A stretch of 64,000 bases of DNA from contig NZ_JAFKCS010000021.1 of assembly GCF_017255015.1 (NCBI RefSeq), forward strand, positions 1 through 64,000, given 5' to 3'. Below, piece by piece: positions 17,270-25,713 of the stretch. The stretch comes from Bowmanella yangjiangensis. Lineage in GTDB: Bacteria > Pseudomonadota > Gammaproteobacteria > Enterobacterales > Alteromonadaceae. The translations under genes were made by a program, and so were the position numbers. The first letter of the stretch is position 1; every line of letters begins with the position of its first letter. Below the pieces are notes generated by a model. The model saw only the letters and a program-made list of their open reading frames with translations, had not been told where the DNA came from and ran no database searches.

Positions 17270-18412
17270 TTAATCCCTGGTTGATTCAGTAAACACATCC
17301 ATTGAGTCCAGTTGAGAGTCAGTTGCTTCGCTTCCTGTTGGGCTGTGGCGAATCTTCTTACGTTTATCGCCCATACCTGAATGTCCATTTGAGAGTTGTT
17401 TTTCCAAACACTCTGAAGAACAGTGTGGCGCTGCGTAACGTGCACTCTCGGCACAAAACTTAAGTTCTTTGTTAAAGCCTACCAACTCGTTTGCTTCAAC
17501 ACTGGACATGGACTTATGAAAAGTGTGGCGGATTCCGTGACTACCACTTGTACCGCCGCCCTCCAGGCACATCACCGGTGCTCTACCTTGGTTATAGTCT
17601 TGCCATCCAGGCATGGGAGAGCCACCATATTTGTCGGAGAAAAACGATGACTTGGGTATAATGTGGTCACCGGTTTGGCTAGGGCAGCATTTGGATTCAT
17701 TGGCCCGAGGAGAATAAGGAACAAGCCTGCAGCGTCTGGCCTGAATGCACTTGGCCGCTTTGTTTTTCGCATTCGCTTTCTTGGCTTTTTGATTACCAAA
17801 ATCTGTTTTTGACTGATACCCCATCCCTATAGCGGCGGCATCAGAATTGGGAATTTGCTCATTGAGGCCAGCGTCTTTGCAGGCATCCTTTTTCCCTTTG
17901 GGCTTGTACTTTTCGCAGGCTTGCTCTTCCTTTTTCTTGTCCTCTTTGCACTCTTTAGCGCTATCAAACGCCCCTGTATCCAAATAAGGGCAAGGCACTG
18001 CCGCATTCGCATTGGGAGAAGAATGATTGCTGGTGGTGGTATCCAAGTGCCGGACCACATTCTTACCTTCGACCTTTACATCCATTGACCAACTTGTGAA
18101 GTATACTTTTCCAGTTAATTTGCTGTTTATAATGCCTTTTTTGGCAGTTTTGGCAGCTTCGTCACCCATGCATTTTTTGAAATCTGATGAATCGCGCTTC
18201 ATGACTTCTTTGCCACTAATCGTGACCTTTTTGCTGCCTTTTTCTGTATCTGCTGCCTTACTAAATAGGGGGTAAGGAATGGGGACGCCTGGAGGTGTCG
18301 GTGGCACTTTGTCCGGTGGCGTAAAGCAAACATCTGGGAACGCTGCAATGACCTTGCCCGAACCTGATTTACAGGCAATTTCCCGGCCATTGGCAAATAC
18401 GTTGTTGCTCAT
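17270..18412 (-). CDS. PAAR-like (DUF4150) T6SS effector with HNH-like nuclease tail
   Basis: A 380-aa probable effector. Residues 1-130 form a DUF4150 PAAR-like tip domain (NVFANGREIACK, DVCFTPP, PPGVPIPYP, KVYFTSWSMDVKVEGKNVVRHLD), which would sharpen the VgrG spike. A Lys-rich, Cys-rich linker (150-225) follows. The C-terminal region has GDHIIPKSSFF (248-258), N274, CLEGGG (282-287) and SHGIRHTFH (291-299), a His/Asn pattern like HNH/endonuclease VII toxins, so DNase activity is inferred. The many Cys residues may bind metal. It overlaps the ketoacyl-synthase-like gene by 4 bp and is followed by the candidate immunity gene. Confidence 0.78.
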   Translation of the reverse strand: MSNNVFANGREIACKSGSGKVIAAFPDVCFTPPDKVPPTPPGVPIPYPLFSKAADTEKGSKKVTISGKEVMKRDSSDFKKCMGDEAAKTAKKGIINSKLTGKVYFTSWSMDVKVEGKNVVRHLDTTTSNHSSPNANAAVPCPYLDTGAFDSAKECKEDKKKEEQACEKYKPKGKKDACKDAGLNEQIPNSDAAAIGMGYQSKTDFGNQKAKKANAKNKAAKCIQARRCRLVPYSPRANESKCCPSQTGDHIIPKSSFFSDKYGGSPMPGWQDYNQGRAPVMCLEGGGTSGSHGIRHTFHKSMSSVEANELVGFNKELKFCAESARYAAPHCSSECLEKQLSNGHSGMGDKRKKIRHSPTGSEATDSQLDSMDVFTESTRD

Positions 18413-19446
18413 TGTTCACTCCAGGCGCCAAAGCGCAAAATAGCAACGGAACGTTGTCCATCATCGTTTGAAGCGTGATGAACAATATTACTTCCAGCGG
18501 CAAACCCTTTTTCAAAGGCTACTTTCAGGTACGCAAGGCATACGGGCACGATGGCCGCGCCAACTTCACCGATACAGTCAGCCGGATGCCAGATGGGGAA
18601 ACCTTGTTTATGCACCCGTAACAAACGGCTAAGTGCAAGGGCTGCTTCTTTGAACCAATATTGTTCACCAGCGACATCTACGATACGAAAATCCATGTCG
18701 TTCATAGAGCTACCCGCTTCTTCAAAAGCCATGTTCAATGCCTGAGTCAGGCCATCAGCCCTAACGGGCAATCCGGCACTAATGGTTGCTTGTTCAACAG
18801 CAAAGCCTAATCCCATGCAAAGCAGTTGGTTTTGTTGTGAACATTGGGGTGGGCTAAGTAAAATGGCCGCTGCAGCCTCGCCAGGAATAAAGCCGTCAGA
18901 GTGGTGGCTGGTCAGGAGCCTGTCCTGGGTTTCAAAATACCGGATGCTATGGGCGTTCAGCAGACTATCAACGCCGCAGACCAAGACATGGTTTAACTTA
19001 TTCTGATAGAGAATGTCTCTGGCAAGTTTCAGCGCATAGATGCCTCCGGCTCTCCCCTGTTTAATGACTGCGGAATCCCTATGCAGCGGCAGGCCTAAAA
19101 ACTCTTGGACGAGAAAAAACACTTTATTGCCGAGGTTTTCCGGAATGCCTGGGCGCTCTGGTTCAGACAGGCAGATAATGACGGGAATCTCCTCTAAGTG
19201 CACTTGTGCTTGAGCTGCGCATTCTTCGAGGGCTTTGCATAGCATCATCGCCAACTTTCTCGCGCCCTGAAGCTGTTCTTCCAAAGGTACTGCACAACCT
19301 TGTATCCATTCTCCCTGCTCATCCATAAATCGGGTTTCCTGGAAGTTATCAATGGCGGCTCTAATGGCAGCACAACTGCTGTAGGTATCCAGGCCAACCC
19401 CTGTGACCATGCCGGTGGCGGTTATTGCCAGAGGTCTATCAATCAT
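18409..19446 (-). CDS. Ketoacyl-synthase-like (thiolase-fold) protein without catalytic residues
   Basis: A 345-aa thiolase-fold protein starting RPLAITATGMVTGVGLDTYSSCAAIRAA, as in beta-ketoacyl synthases, with the ILVCGVDSLL-type and GEAAAAILL motifs conserved. The nucleophile region reads KQGRAGGIYALKLA, so the usual Cys of the ACA.G motif is replaced. The AHGT region reads VAGEQYWFKE and the second His region reads ADCIGEVGAA, so the Cys-His-His triad appears lost. Start ATG 19446 has GGAGG 6 bp upstream; a frame extension to 19464 lacks this. It lies between DUF2169 and PAAR-like genes, which suggests a structural or chaperone role in T6SS loading. Confidence 0.78.
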   Translation of the reverse strand: MIDRPLAITATGMVTGVGLDTYSSCAAIRAAIDNFQETRFMDEQGEWIQGCAVPLEEQLQGARKLAMMLCKALEECAAQAQVHLEEIPVIICLSEPERPGIPENLGNKVFFLVQEFLGLPLHRDSAVIKQGRAGGIYALKLARDILYQNKLNHVLVCGVDSLLNAHSIRYFETQDRLLTSHHSDGFIPGEAAAAILLSPPQCSQQNQLLCMGLGFAVEQATISAGLPVRADGLTQALNMAFEEAGSSMNDMDFRIVDVAGEQYWFKEAALALSRLLRVHKQGFPIWHPADCIGEVGAAIVPVCLAYLKVAFEKGFAAGSNIVHHASNDDGQRSVAILRFGAWSEQ

Positions 19447-20539
19447 ATTCAGCCTCCAGTCCATGGATTTTATTCAGGCCGGGGTAATAAGTTTTACCCA
19501 GAGTTTTGGCTCGCCACCATGCCTTAGACATCTTTCCAACCAGCACCTGGGGAATTTCGAACATATTGCGCTTCAGGGGTTCGCTGACCCGCCATACCAG
19601 GCTAAAACGACCCATATCCGGTTCAATCAGTAGGGTATCTATGACGGCATGAGTGTGATGAGCCTCCTCCCGTTTTTTGAAAAACACCACGGGAAGGTCA
19701 ATAGTGGGTAGCTGAAAACGTGTCAGGCCGGTGGGCGTGAGGTTGTGCAGCTCTACCCACTCTCCTCCTTGCAGATAACTGCATTGTTGATCTATTGGTG
19801 CGGCCTGAAAGTATTGCTCATCAAAATCGTCAGGCAGGAAAGGAAAAACCTTATCTATCCATTGCTGGTCGTAGGTGCCGGCGAATCTGGCTCTTTGGGG
19901 CCAGCCTCTTCCTACCACACCGTAGGCCATGGGGCGATATTGCCCATCGGGTTTTTTAATTGGGTGACCAGGTTCTTCGGTATTGGGTAGTGGCGTGTGA
20001 TGTATCAGTTTGTCTTGAATAAATCGATGAAAGCCCCGGCCAACCGGGTTTTCCATATAAGCGTCACGCTTAGTTTCATCCTGAGTAAAGTTATCCAACC
20101 CACCGAAGGCGCGGCCGTAGTGAATTGGCATAACGGTAAAGGGCTCGGCAAAGGTTTTGCCAATACTCCCGGCATCTGCATACCAGAGACGATTGCCTAC
20201 TGCGCGTACGGTTTTATCTATACCTGCCACTTGTATACGGGTGTCTACCTCTTTAACCGGTTGTCCGTACGGGGCATAGGCTGAGCCATTTAACAGCACA
20301 TCGCAACGCGGTTTGTAAGGAGCGAAGTCCGATTCATACAGGCAGGACGAAAAGCCTGGTTCGTCAAAATAAACATCAGCTTCAACCAGCGGTATCTGCT
20401 GTTCTTGTAGCACGGGTGGGCTACCATCTAGCGGCAGGCCAAAGGTGCCTTTAACCACCACCACCAAGCTTTCCCGCCCGGATTTATCCATTCCCTGGGT
20501 GTACGCTGCCTGCATGGCTGTTGCGTTAATCAGTTCCAT
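19439..20539 (-). CDS. DUF2169 T6SS effector-loading protein
   Basis: A 366-aa protein of the DUF2169 family. Recognisable are the N-terminal VVVKGTFGLP and VYFDEPGFSSCLYESDFAPYKPRCDVLLNGSAYAP-type segments and the GRAFGGLDN, NPVGRGF and QYRPMAYG turns conserved in this family. DUF2169 proteins are encoded next to PAAR/DUF4150 effectors and act as adaptors or co-chaperones that place the effector on the VgrG tip. It overlaps the ketoacyl-synthase-like gene by 8 bp and follows the DUF6484 gene by 11 bp. No signal peptide, so it is cytoplasmic. Confidence 0.85.
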   Translation of the reverse strand: MELINATAMQAAYTQGMDKSGRESLVVVVKGTFGLPLDGSPPVLQEQQIPLVEADVYFDEPGFSSCLYESDFAPYKPRCDVLLNGSAYAPYGQPVKEVDTRIQVAGIDKTVRAVGNRLWYADAGSIGKTFAEPFTVMPIHYGRAFGGLDNFTQDETKRDAYMENPVGRGFHRFIQDKLIHHTPLPNTEEPGHPIKKPDGQYRPMAYGVVGRGWPQRARFAGTYDQQWIDKVFPFLPDDFDEQYFQAAPIDQQCSYLQGGEWVELHNLTPTGLTRFQLPTIDLPVVFFKKREEAHHTHAVIDTLLIEPDMGRFSLVWRVSEPLKRNMFEIPQVLVGKMSKAWWRAKTLGKTYYPGLNKIHGLEAEYD

Positions 20540-20550
20540 GATTTCCCTGC

Positions 20551-21012
20551 TTAGTTAAGCTGAATTGCGCCACCTTTAATCCGGTTGGCGCCGCTTGAGC
20601 GACTGAGAATGTAAGCCCCTCGGATCAATACCTTGCCAGCCTTGGTCAGGGTAATGCTGGCCTTGCCACATTTCAGTTCAATCTGCTGCTCCGCGCGCAG
20701 ACAGAGGGTATCGCCGTCCATTTTTACATTCAGGGTCTGACTGGTTGTTTTTTCCTTGCGAGTAGGCTGTGGGGAGACGATTCGGCCAATGATCAGCGGT
20801 TTATTCGCATCACCGTTTTCAAATAAGAGGGCCAGATGGCAGCCGATATCGTCCGTTTCCAGTTGCACTGTACTTTTGGCCTCCAAGCCTTGTTGACTTG
20901 GATTACCGGCAAATACTACCAGCGGATGGCCTTGTGCACTGAAGCCTACGAGTGCGCCCACGGTAACATCCGTAGCCCGTTTGTTTTTTACCTCACTTGT
21001 CTGTTCCAGCAT
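20551..21012 (-). CDS. DUF6484 protein sharing a VgrG-like C-terminal beta repeat
   Basis: A 153-aa protein of the T6SS-linked DUF6484 type. The N-terminal part (VGALVGFSAQGHPLVVFAGNP) and the middle (LALLFENGDANKPLIIGRI) look like a small OB-type fold as in the VgrG gp5 region, and IELKCGKASITLTKAGKVLI near the C-terminus closely parallels ITIKCGKASISMKKDGTISI in the adjacent VgrG. It therefore looks like a truncated spike-related protein. It sits 55 bp after vgrG and 11 bp before the DUF2169 gene. Its function is not established; it may contact the spike or the PAAR-like tip. Confidence 0.72.
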   Translation of the reverse strand: MLEQTSEVKNKRATDVTVGALVGFSAQGHPLVVFAGNPSQQGLEAKSTVQLETDDIGCHLALLFENGDANKPLIIGRIVSPQPTRKEKTTSQTLNVKMDGDTLCLRAEQQIELKCGKASITLTKAGKVLIRGAYILSRSSGANRIKGGAIQLN

Positions 21013-21067
21013 CGTCGACTCCTACATCTCATTGTTTCATCCTGGCCCTGAGACTGCTTGCGGCCGC

Positions 21068-23212
21068 TTAGTTTTGCAGAATTTTCTTACCCTTCAGCAC
21101 CATGTCTTTGCTGGCTTTAACATCGATGGCTCCGCTGCCTTTTATGCTGATGTCTTTGCCGGAAATGCTGATGGTGCCGTCTTTTTTCATGGAGATACTG
21201 GCCTTACCACATTTGATGGTGATGGCATCACCTACATCGATAACCAGGTTCTTGCCTACGTTGAGGCTGTCATTGTCACCCACATCGACAGAGCGGTTGT
21301 TGCCGACACTCACCAGTTGGTTCAGTCCTATATCAAGGTTTTGCGCCGCGCCAATTTCCACCGCCTGCGCGCCACCGATGACAATTTCCTGCGCAGCACC
21401 TATGGCAATGGCCTCGTTAATGGCCACGGTATGGGTTCTGGACTGGCCAATGCTGACGGATTCGTTGGCTGCCACATCCCGGCTGCGGTTGGCGCCAATG
21501 CTGATGGTTTCATTGCTGGCTACGGTTTCGGTACGGTTGTTGCCAATACTGATGGTTTCATCGTTGCCGACACTCTCGGTGCGGTTATTTCCTACCGAGA
21601 TAGTCTCATCATTGCCAATGGTGTCTTTGCGGTCGTTACCTATATCAATGGTTTCATCTACGCCCACCGTCTCGGTCTTATTGTTTTTGACCAAGATGTT
21701 TTCGTCTTTTTCCGCTTGGATATAAAGCTCTTCGCTGCCCTTTTTATCTTCCATGCGGATTTCGTTAAAGTTGTTAGCACTGCCGCCAGGCGAACTGCGG
21801 GTTTTAATGCCCGATTGGGTTTTGTTCGCTGGCAGGCTGTAAGGCGGCATGTTATCGGCGTTATATACGCTACCCACCACCAGAGGTCGGTCTGGGTCAC
21901 CTTCCAGAAAATCGACTATCACTTCGTGGCCGATGCGGGGAATAATTTGTGCGCCCCAGGCTTTACCGGACCAGGTTTGCGCAACACGAATCCAGCAGGA
22001 GCTGTTTTCGTTTGATGTGCCGTATCTGTCCCAGAAAAACTGTACTTTGATGCGACCATATTTATCCGGGTAGATTTCCTCGCCGGGGGGGCCTACCACT
22101 ACCGCGGTTTGCGGTCCTTGCACTGAGGGTTTTGGTGCGTTGCGGGCTGGTCGGAACGGGGTCTTGCTGTCAATCACTACAAAGTTGCACTGAAAAGGCT
22201 GTTCGCCACCACCGCCTGAACCGTAGTGATTGGCATTAAGTTCATAGTCACAACTCAGCACCAGGTACTCCTGGTTGCGATCGGCCCTGGGGTGTTCGCT
22301 TAGGGTAAATAATCCACCGCAGGTCATATTCCGGGCATCGGTCTCGCCACTATGTTGTTCAAATTTGACCTGTTGCTCCTCAATGCGGGTGAGGGTGTAA
22401 CTGTCACCATCGGCTGATTCGGTATATTCTCCGGGGTAATCAAAATACTCAGCATCAGCCAGGGCATGCGAGCGGGGAATGGTACGGCTGGTGGACAGGT
22501 CACTTTTGGGTTTTTTGAAATCGTAATCGGTGCTGGCATAGCGACCGGTTTGCACTTCACAACTGCTGCTCCAATTGGCAATGCTGCTGTCTTCTTTGCG
22601 TTGGAAAAGTCCAACTAAATGATAAGCAATAGCCGACTTACCAGAGAGAGGATTATGGGAATTGGCGGCATCGGCCAGTATCAGCTTATGCTTGTCTTTT
22701 TCATGGCTGAAGTAGAAGTAGATGCCTTCGTTTTCCATCAGGCGCATCACGAATAACATATCCGATTCGCGATACTGTACGCAGTATTCCCAGGTCCGAT
22801 AGCTACGTGAAAGCTTCAGCTCATAGTCGGTAAAGCCATTGTCGGCGAATACCTGCTTGAGAATATCCGGTACCGTCATTTCCTGAAAAATACGACAATC
22901 GGCGGTGCGGTTTAAAAACCATAGCCAGGGGTGTATTTCGGCACTGTATTGGGCATAGCCTTCGGTGGCTCTGCCTTGTTGGGAAAAGCGGGTAATAAAA
23001 CCATTGAAATAGCGGTACTGCTGGTTCTCCAACTCCAACTGAATGGTGGCCTTCTGGCCAACCAGATCGGTGGCTTTAATGTCCTCTTTTTTTGCATAGA
23101 GGGTAACCTCATACCTGAAGAGTTGACCCAAGGCTTCATGGCCACTCATAGACACCAGCAACAGTTCATCACCCAAGGAGGTGGTTATAGATACCTGTCT
23201 TTTCCCTGTCAC
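21068..23212 (-). CDS. vgrG: T6SS spike protein VgrG (TssI)
   Basis: Trimeric spike at the tip of the Hcp tube (714 aa). The N-terminal gp27-like part (VSMSGHEALGQLFRYEVTLYA, with FNGFITRF) is followed by the gp5 OB-fold (VVVGPPGEEIYPDKYGRIKVQFFWDR, IRVAQTWSGKAWGAQIIPRIGHEVIVDFLEGDPDRPLVVGSVYN). A long C-terminal beta-helix has about ten imperfect repeats of the type IGNNRTESVGNDETIS (residues about 520-660) and a DUF2345-like end. No extra enzymatic domain is seen, so cargo is carried non-covalently, presumably the lipase and the PAAR-like nuclease encoded on either side. Confidence 0.95.
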   Translation of the reverse strand: MTGKRQVSITTSLGDELLLVSMSGHEALGQLFRYEVTLYAKKEDIKATDLVGQKATIQLELENQQYRYFNGFITRFSQQGRATEGYAQYSAEIHPWLWFLNRTADCRIFQEMTVPDILKQVFADNGFTDYELKLSRSYRTWEYCVQYRESDMLFVMRLMENEGIYFYFSHEKDKHKLILADAANSHNPLSGKSAIAYHLVGLFQRKEDSSIANWSSSCEVQTGRYASTDYDFKKPKSDLSTSRTIPRSHALADAEYFDYPGEYTESADGDSYTLTRIEEQQVKFEQHSGETDARNMTCGGLFTLSEHPRADRNQEYLVLSCDYELNANHYGSGGGGEQPFQCNFVVIDSKTPFRPARNAPKPSVQGPQTAVVVGPPGEEIYPDKYGRIKVQFFWDRYGTSNENSSCWIRVAQTWSGKAWGAQIIPRIGHEVIVDFLEGDPDRPLVVGSVYNADNMPPYSLPANKTQSGIKTRSSPGGSANNFNEIRMEDKKGSEELYIQAEKDENILVKNNKTETVGVDETIDIGNDRKDTIGNDETISVGNNRTESVGNDETISIGNNRTETVASNETISIGANRSRDVAANESVSIGQSRTHTVAINEAIAIGAAQEIVIGGAQAVEIGAAQNLDIGLNQLVSVGNNRSVDVGDNDSLNVGKNLVIDVGDAITIKCGKASISMKKDGTISISGKDISIKGSGAIDVKASKDMVLKGKKILQN

Positions 23213-23308
23213 AAGGTTTCTCCTGTTCGCGGCTCGCTAGAACCTGTCAAACCCGCTCAAATTCACTAAGTGTAGCTAGGGCCTGAACAACTTTCCTGTT
23301 TGTATTGT

Positions 23309-24694
23309 TTACAATGCCAGCGGCCCTCTTGTGCCGCCCAGGCGCGTATTGGGGCCTGGAATACGGTAGGCGTTTTGCCTTGGCCTTAGCCCATTTGGGG
23401 TTGGGTGACCTTCAGGCACCTGCCACATAGTTCTGGGCATGGGCATGGGCAAGGCTATCTGCATTTGCATCTGGCTGGCTTCCAGAGCTTGCCTGGCCAT
23501 TCTGGATACAAAAGACGAGAGCAAACCCAGCACCCAGCGAATAAATGCCACAGTAAGGCTTTGCTCCGGGAATGGCTGCCATCCCACTACGGAGAGGATT
23601 TTATTCAGCAAGCGTTGTACCCAAACAGAGATCTCTTTTAAGGCCATGGCACCCTGATATAACAGCCAGGCAACGGCATCCAGTGTGGTGGCATAGGAAG
23701 GCAGTTGCTGGCCTATTCCCAGTTTATGCGTGCGCTTTAAAATATACTGCAGGGCAAAGGCGATCATGGTGAGCACCGGGGCCGAGTACATAGCTACTCC
23801 TAATGCGCCTGCCAGTACGCCTGTACTTACTCCTCCCTCAAGAAATTTCTTAGTATCTAAATCGGAAATACTGCCCTTTAAATTTCCCCATTCCATACCC
23901 CTAACAGTGGATATGTAGTTATTCATAAAATGAGCCATTACCGATATGCGCCCGGTAATCCAATTCAGATGATAACCATCGGCAAAGTCTGATGAGTACA
24001 CATGTAAAAAGGGAAACATAGGTACCATACTGACCAGATCAGCATCGTGATAAACCCGGTAAATATTTTGCTTGCCAATCAGCTTATGCACTTCCTGGTT
24101 AAAAGAAGTGAAGCCCACTCTGGGGGCACCAAAGGTATAAAGTTTAATCTGGCATGTTTTGGCACTGTCCCGCTTGGCAATATGATAAGCGGTAAGGGTG
24201 GCCAAGGCGCCGCCCAGGCTATGACCAACCAGATGAATCTTACTGGGTGAATGCCAATCCAGATAGCGGTCAATATGATGTTCAAAGGAGCGAAAGGTCT
24301 GCACAAAGCCGCGATGGGTCATATGACCATTAAAGTTTGTTGGTAGGGTTTTTAGGTCAGTAGCTGCATCTTGTCTTGATGCAGTCCCTTTAATAGCAAT
24401 TAATGTCTCACCTTTATAATTTTCTACTTTGGAATCAAACCCCTCGGCTATGCAACCAAAAGTGGCGGATGTTCCTCTTCCATATCCTGTAATTGCAGAG
24501 AAAGATTCTATTGGTTTAAATCCACGTTTCGTCAACGGATTTAAGATAAATAATCTTTCATCTTTATTTAAACCACTTAAAGCTGTTTTTAAGTTGACTT
24601 TCCCTGTCTGAACTTTATTTTCGTTTAGAGCTTTAGAAAAACTATAAATGCTATCTGCAAGTTCTGCGCTTTCAGAAGGTGTAATGATTTTCAT
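23309..24694 (-). CDS. Class 3 lipase, probable T6SS antibacterial effector
   Basis: A 461-aa alpha/beta hydrolase of the lipase class 3 family, likely a phospholipase effector of the Tle group. The nucleophile elbow is GHSLGGALAT with Ser159; D219 (YHDADLV) and H242 (GYHLNW) are candidates for the rest of the triad. After the catalytic domain a hydrophobic stretch near 290-320 may insert in the target membrane. No signal peptide, as expected for a T6SS cargo. It lies between vgrG and two small membrane or secreted proteins, the likely immunity pair. Its 5' part and those neighbours are AT-richer than the rest, suggesting transfer. Confidence 0.85.
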   Translation of the reverse strand: MKIITPSESAELADSIYSFSKALNENKVQTGKVNLKTALSGLNKDERLFILNPLTKRGFKPIESFSAITGYGRGTSATFGCIAEGFDSKVENYKGETLIAIKGTASRQDAATDLKTLPTNFNGHMTHRGFVQTFRSFEHHIDRYLDWHSPSKIHLVGHSLGGALATLTAYHIAKRDSAKTCQIKLYTFGAPRVGFTSFNQEVHKLIGKQNIYRVYHDADLVSMVPMFPFLHVYSSDFADGYHLNWITGRISVMAHFMNNYISTVRGMEWGNLKGSISDLDTKKFLEGGVSTGVLAGALGVAMYSAPVLTMIAFALQYILKRTHKLGIGQQLPSYATTLDAVAWLLYQGAMALKEISVWVQRLLNKILSVVGWQPFPEQSLTVAFIRWVLGLLSSFVSRMARQALEASQMQMQIALPMPMPRTMWQVPEGHPTPNGLRPRQNAYRIPGPNTRLGGTRGPLAL

Positions 24695-24713
24695 ATGTCC
24701 TCCTATTTGTAAA

Positions 24714-25184
24714 CTAGTCAGCTATTTTGCATATTCCATAATAACCACCTTCAATCTGTTCTTTAAATTCAGATTCTAAGTCGCACTCTATTCTTATAGG
24801 AGCCTTTCCTATCTCATCTCCTGTCCCATAAGTGTTCTTTATATTTCTCCAGGCAGTATATTCCTCGCCTTTAAAACGAATTATTATTTTTTGAGAAATT
24901 ACTGGTTGCATAGGAAAAACTAAAGATAAAACTGACTGGCTTTTCCATTCTTCAAAAAAGAACCTTCCATTCTTATCTGTTGTTACTGTTTTACTTTTCT
25001 TCTCATCTTTAGCCGACCAATCATAACTACTTATTACCTCCGCCCCTTCTACAGGCTCGCCATTTAGTAGTACAACACCTTCAACTTCAGTAAACATTGA
25101 TTTTGAAAATAAACCCATGGAGTTGACTCCTTTAGAAAAAAATGACAATAGGATCACTAGTGGAATAAGTGTATTTCTTTTCAC
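24714..25184 (-). CDS. Putative T6SS lipase immunity protein (DUF6795-like), copy 1
   Basis: A 156-aa protein with an N-terminal signal peptide or anchor (LIPLVILLSFFSKGVNS) and a beta-rich domain of the 'carboxypeptidase-regulatory / DUF6795-like' type (VEGVVLLNGEPVEGAEVISSYDW, TVTTDKNGRFFFEEW). It shares this pattern, the WRNIKNTYGTGDEIGK motif and the YYGICK end with the next gene upstream, so the two are paralogues. Periplasmic placement suits defence against a phospholipase. It overlaps the upstream paralogue by 4 bp and precedes the lipase gene by 19 bp. The immunity role is inferred. Confidence 0.72.
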   Translation of the reverse strand: MKRNTLIPLVILLSFFSKGVNSMGLFSKSMFTEVEGVVLLNGEPVEGAEVISSYDWSAKDEKKSKTVTTDKNGRFFFEEWKSQSVLSLVFPMQPVISQKIIIRFKGEEYTAWRNIKNTYGTGDEIGKAPIRIECDLESEFKEQIEGGYYGICKIAD

Positions 25185-25708
25185 TTTACAAGCTTCCCTA
25201 TTCCGTAGTAACTTTCTCCATACCTATTTTCACCTTGATATTTATTTTTTATTCCCAAATCTATTTCCATTTTTATTTGGTTTTTCCCAGTCTCTCTTCC
25301 TTTGTAATAGTTGCTTTTGGTGTGGCGCCATACGCAATAATCTTTCTGGTTGAAACCTATATTAATCTCCTGCCCTATTAACGGGTGTAATAGACCATTT
25401 AATGGTATTGGAAGAAAACGATAAATTGTTCCAAATTTGAATTTCCCATTTTCATCAGTTTTGGTCGAATCAATGTATGTTTTTTTAGATATGTTCCAGT
25501 CAACTTTTCTGGTAACGGTGATATTTTTTAGGGGCTTGTTGTCAAATAGTACCGTTCCTTCAATTTTGCTACATAGGCAGACAAAACCAATTATTATAAA
25601 CGCTAAAGCGATGAAGGTAAGTAAGTATGGGAAGCTAGTTTCAAGCACCAGCCCTAATGCATCATGCATAAAGCCCAGAAATATCTTAATTTCGGTTATG
25701 ATTTCCAT
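25181..25708 (-). CDS. Putative T6SS lipase immunity protein (DUF6795-like), copy 2
   Basis: A 175-aa paralogue of the following gene. A strong TM helix (YLLTFIALAFIIIGFVCLCS, about residues 28-47) precedes the same beta-rich domain (IEGTVLFDNKPLKNITVTRKVDW, TKTDENGKFKFG), with matching WRHTKSNYYKGRETGK and YYGIGK motifs. Likely anchored in the inner membrane with the domain in the periplasm. It is AT-rich compared with clpV, which ends 5 bp upstream. Tandem, diverged immunity genes next to one effector suggest protection against variants of the lipase. Confidence 0.72.
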   Translation of the reverse strand: MEIITEIKIFLGFMHDALGLVLETSFPYLLTFIALAFIIIGFVCLCSKIEGTVLFDNKPLKNITVTRKVDWNISKKTYIDSTKTDENGKFKFGTIYRFLPIPLNGLLHPLIGQEINIGFNQKDYCVWRHTKSNYYKGRETGKNQIKMEIDLGIKNKYQGENRYGESYYGIGKLVK

Positions 25709-25713
25709 ATCTT

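Noticed and set aside
20981-22015. A 344-codon open frame on the plus strand opposite vgrG
   Set aside because: It mirrors the repetitive VgrG beta-helix in another frame, lacks a ribosome site and has no family features. VgrG on the minus strand is unmistakable.
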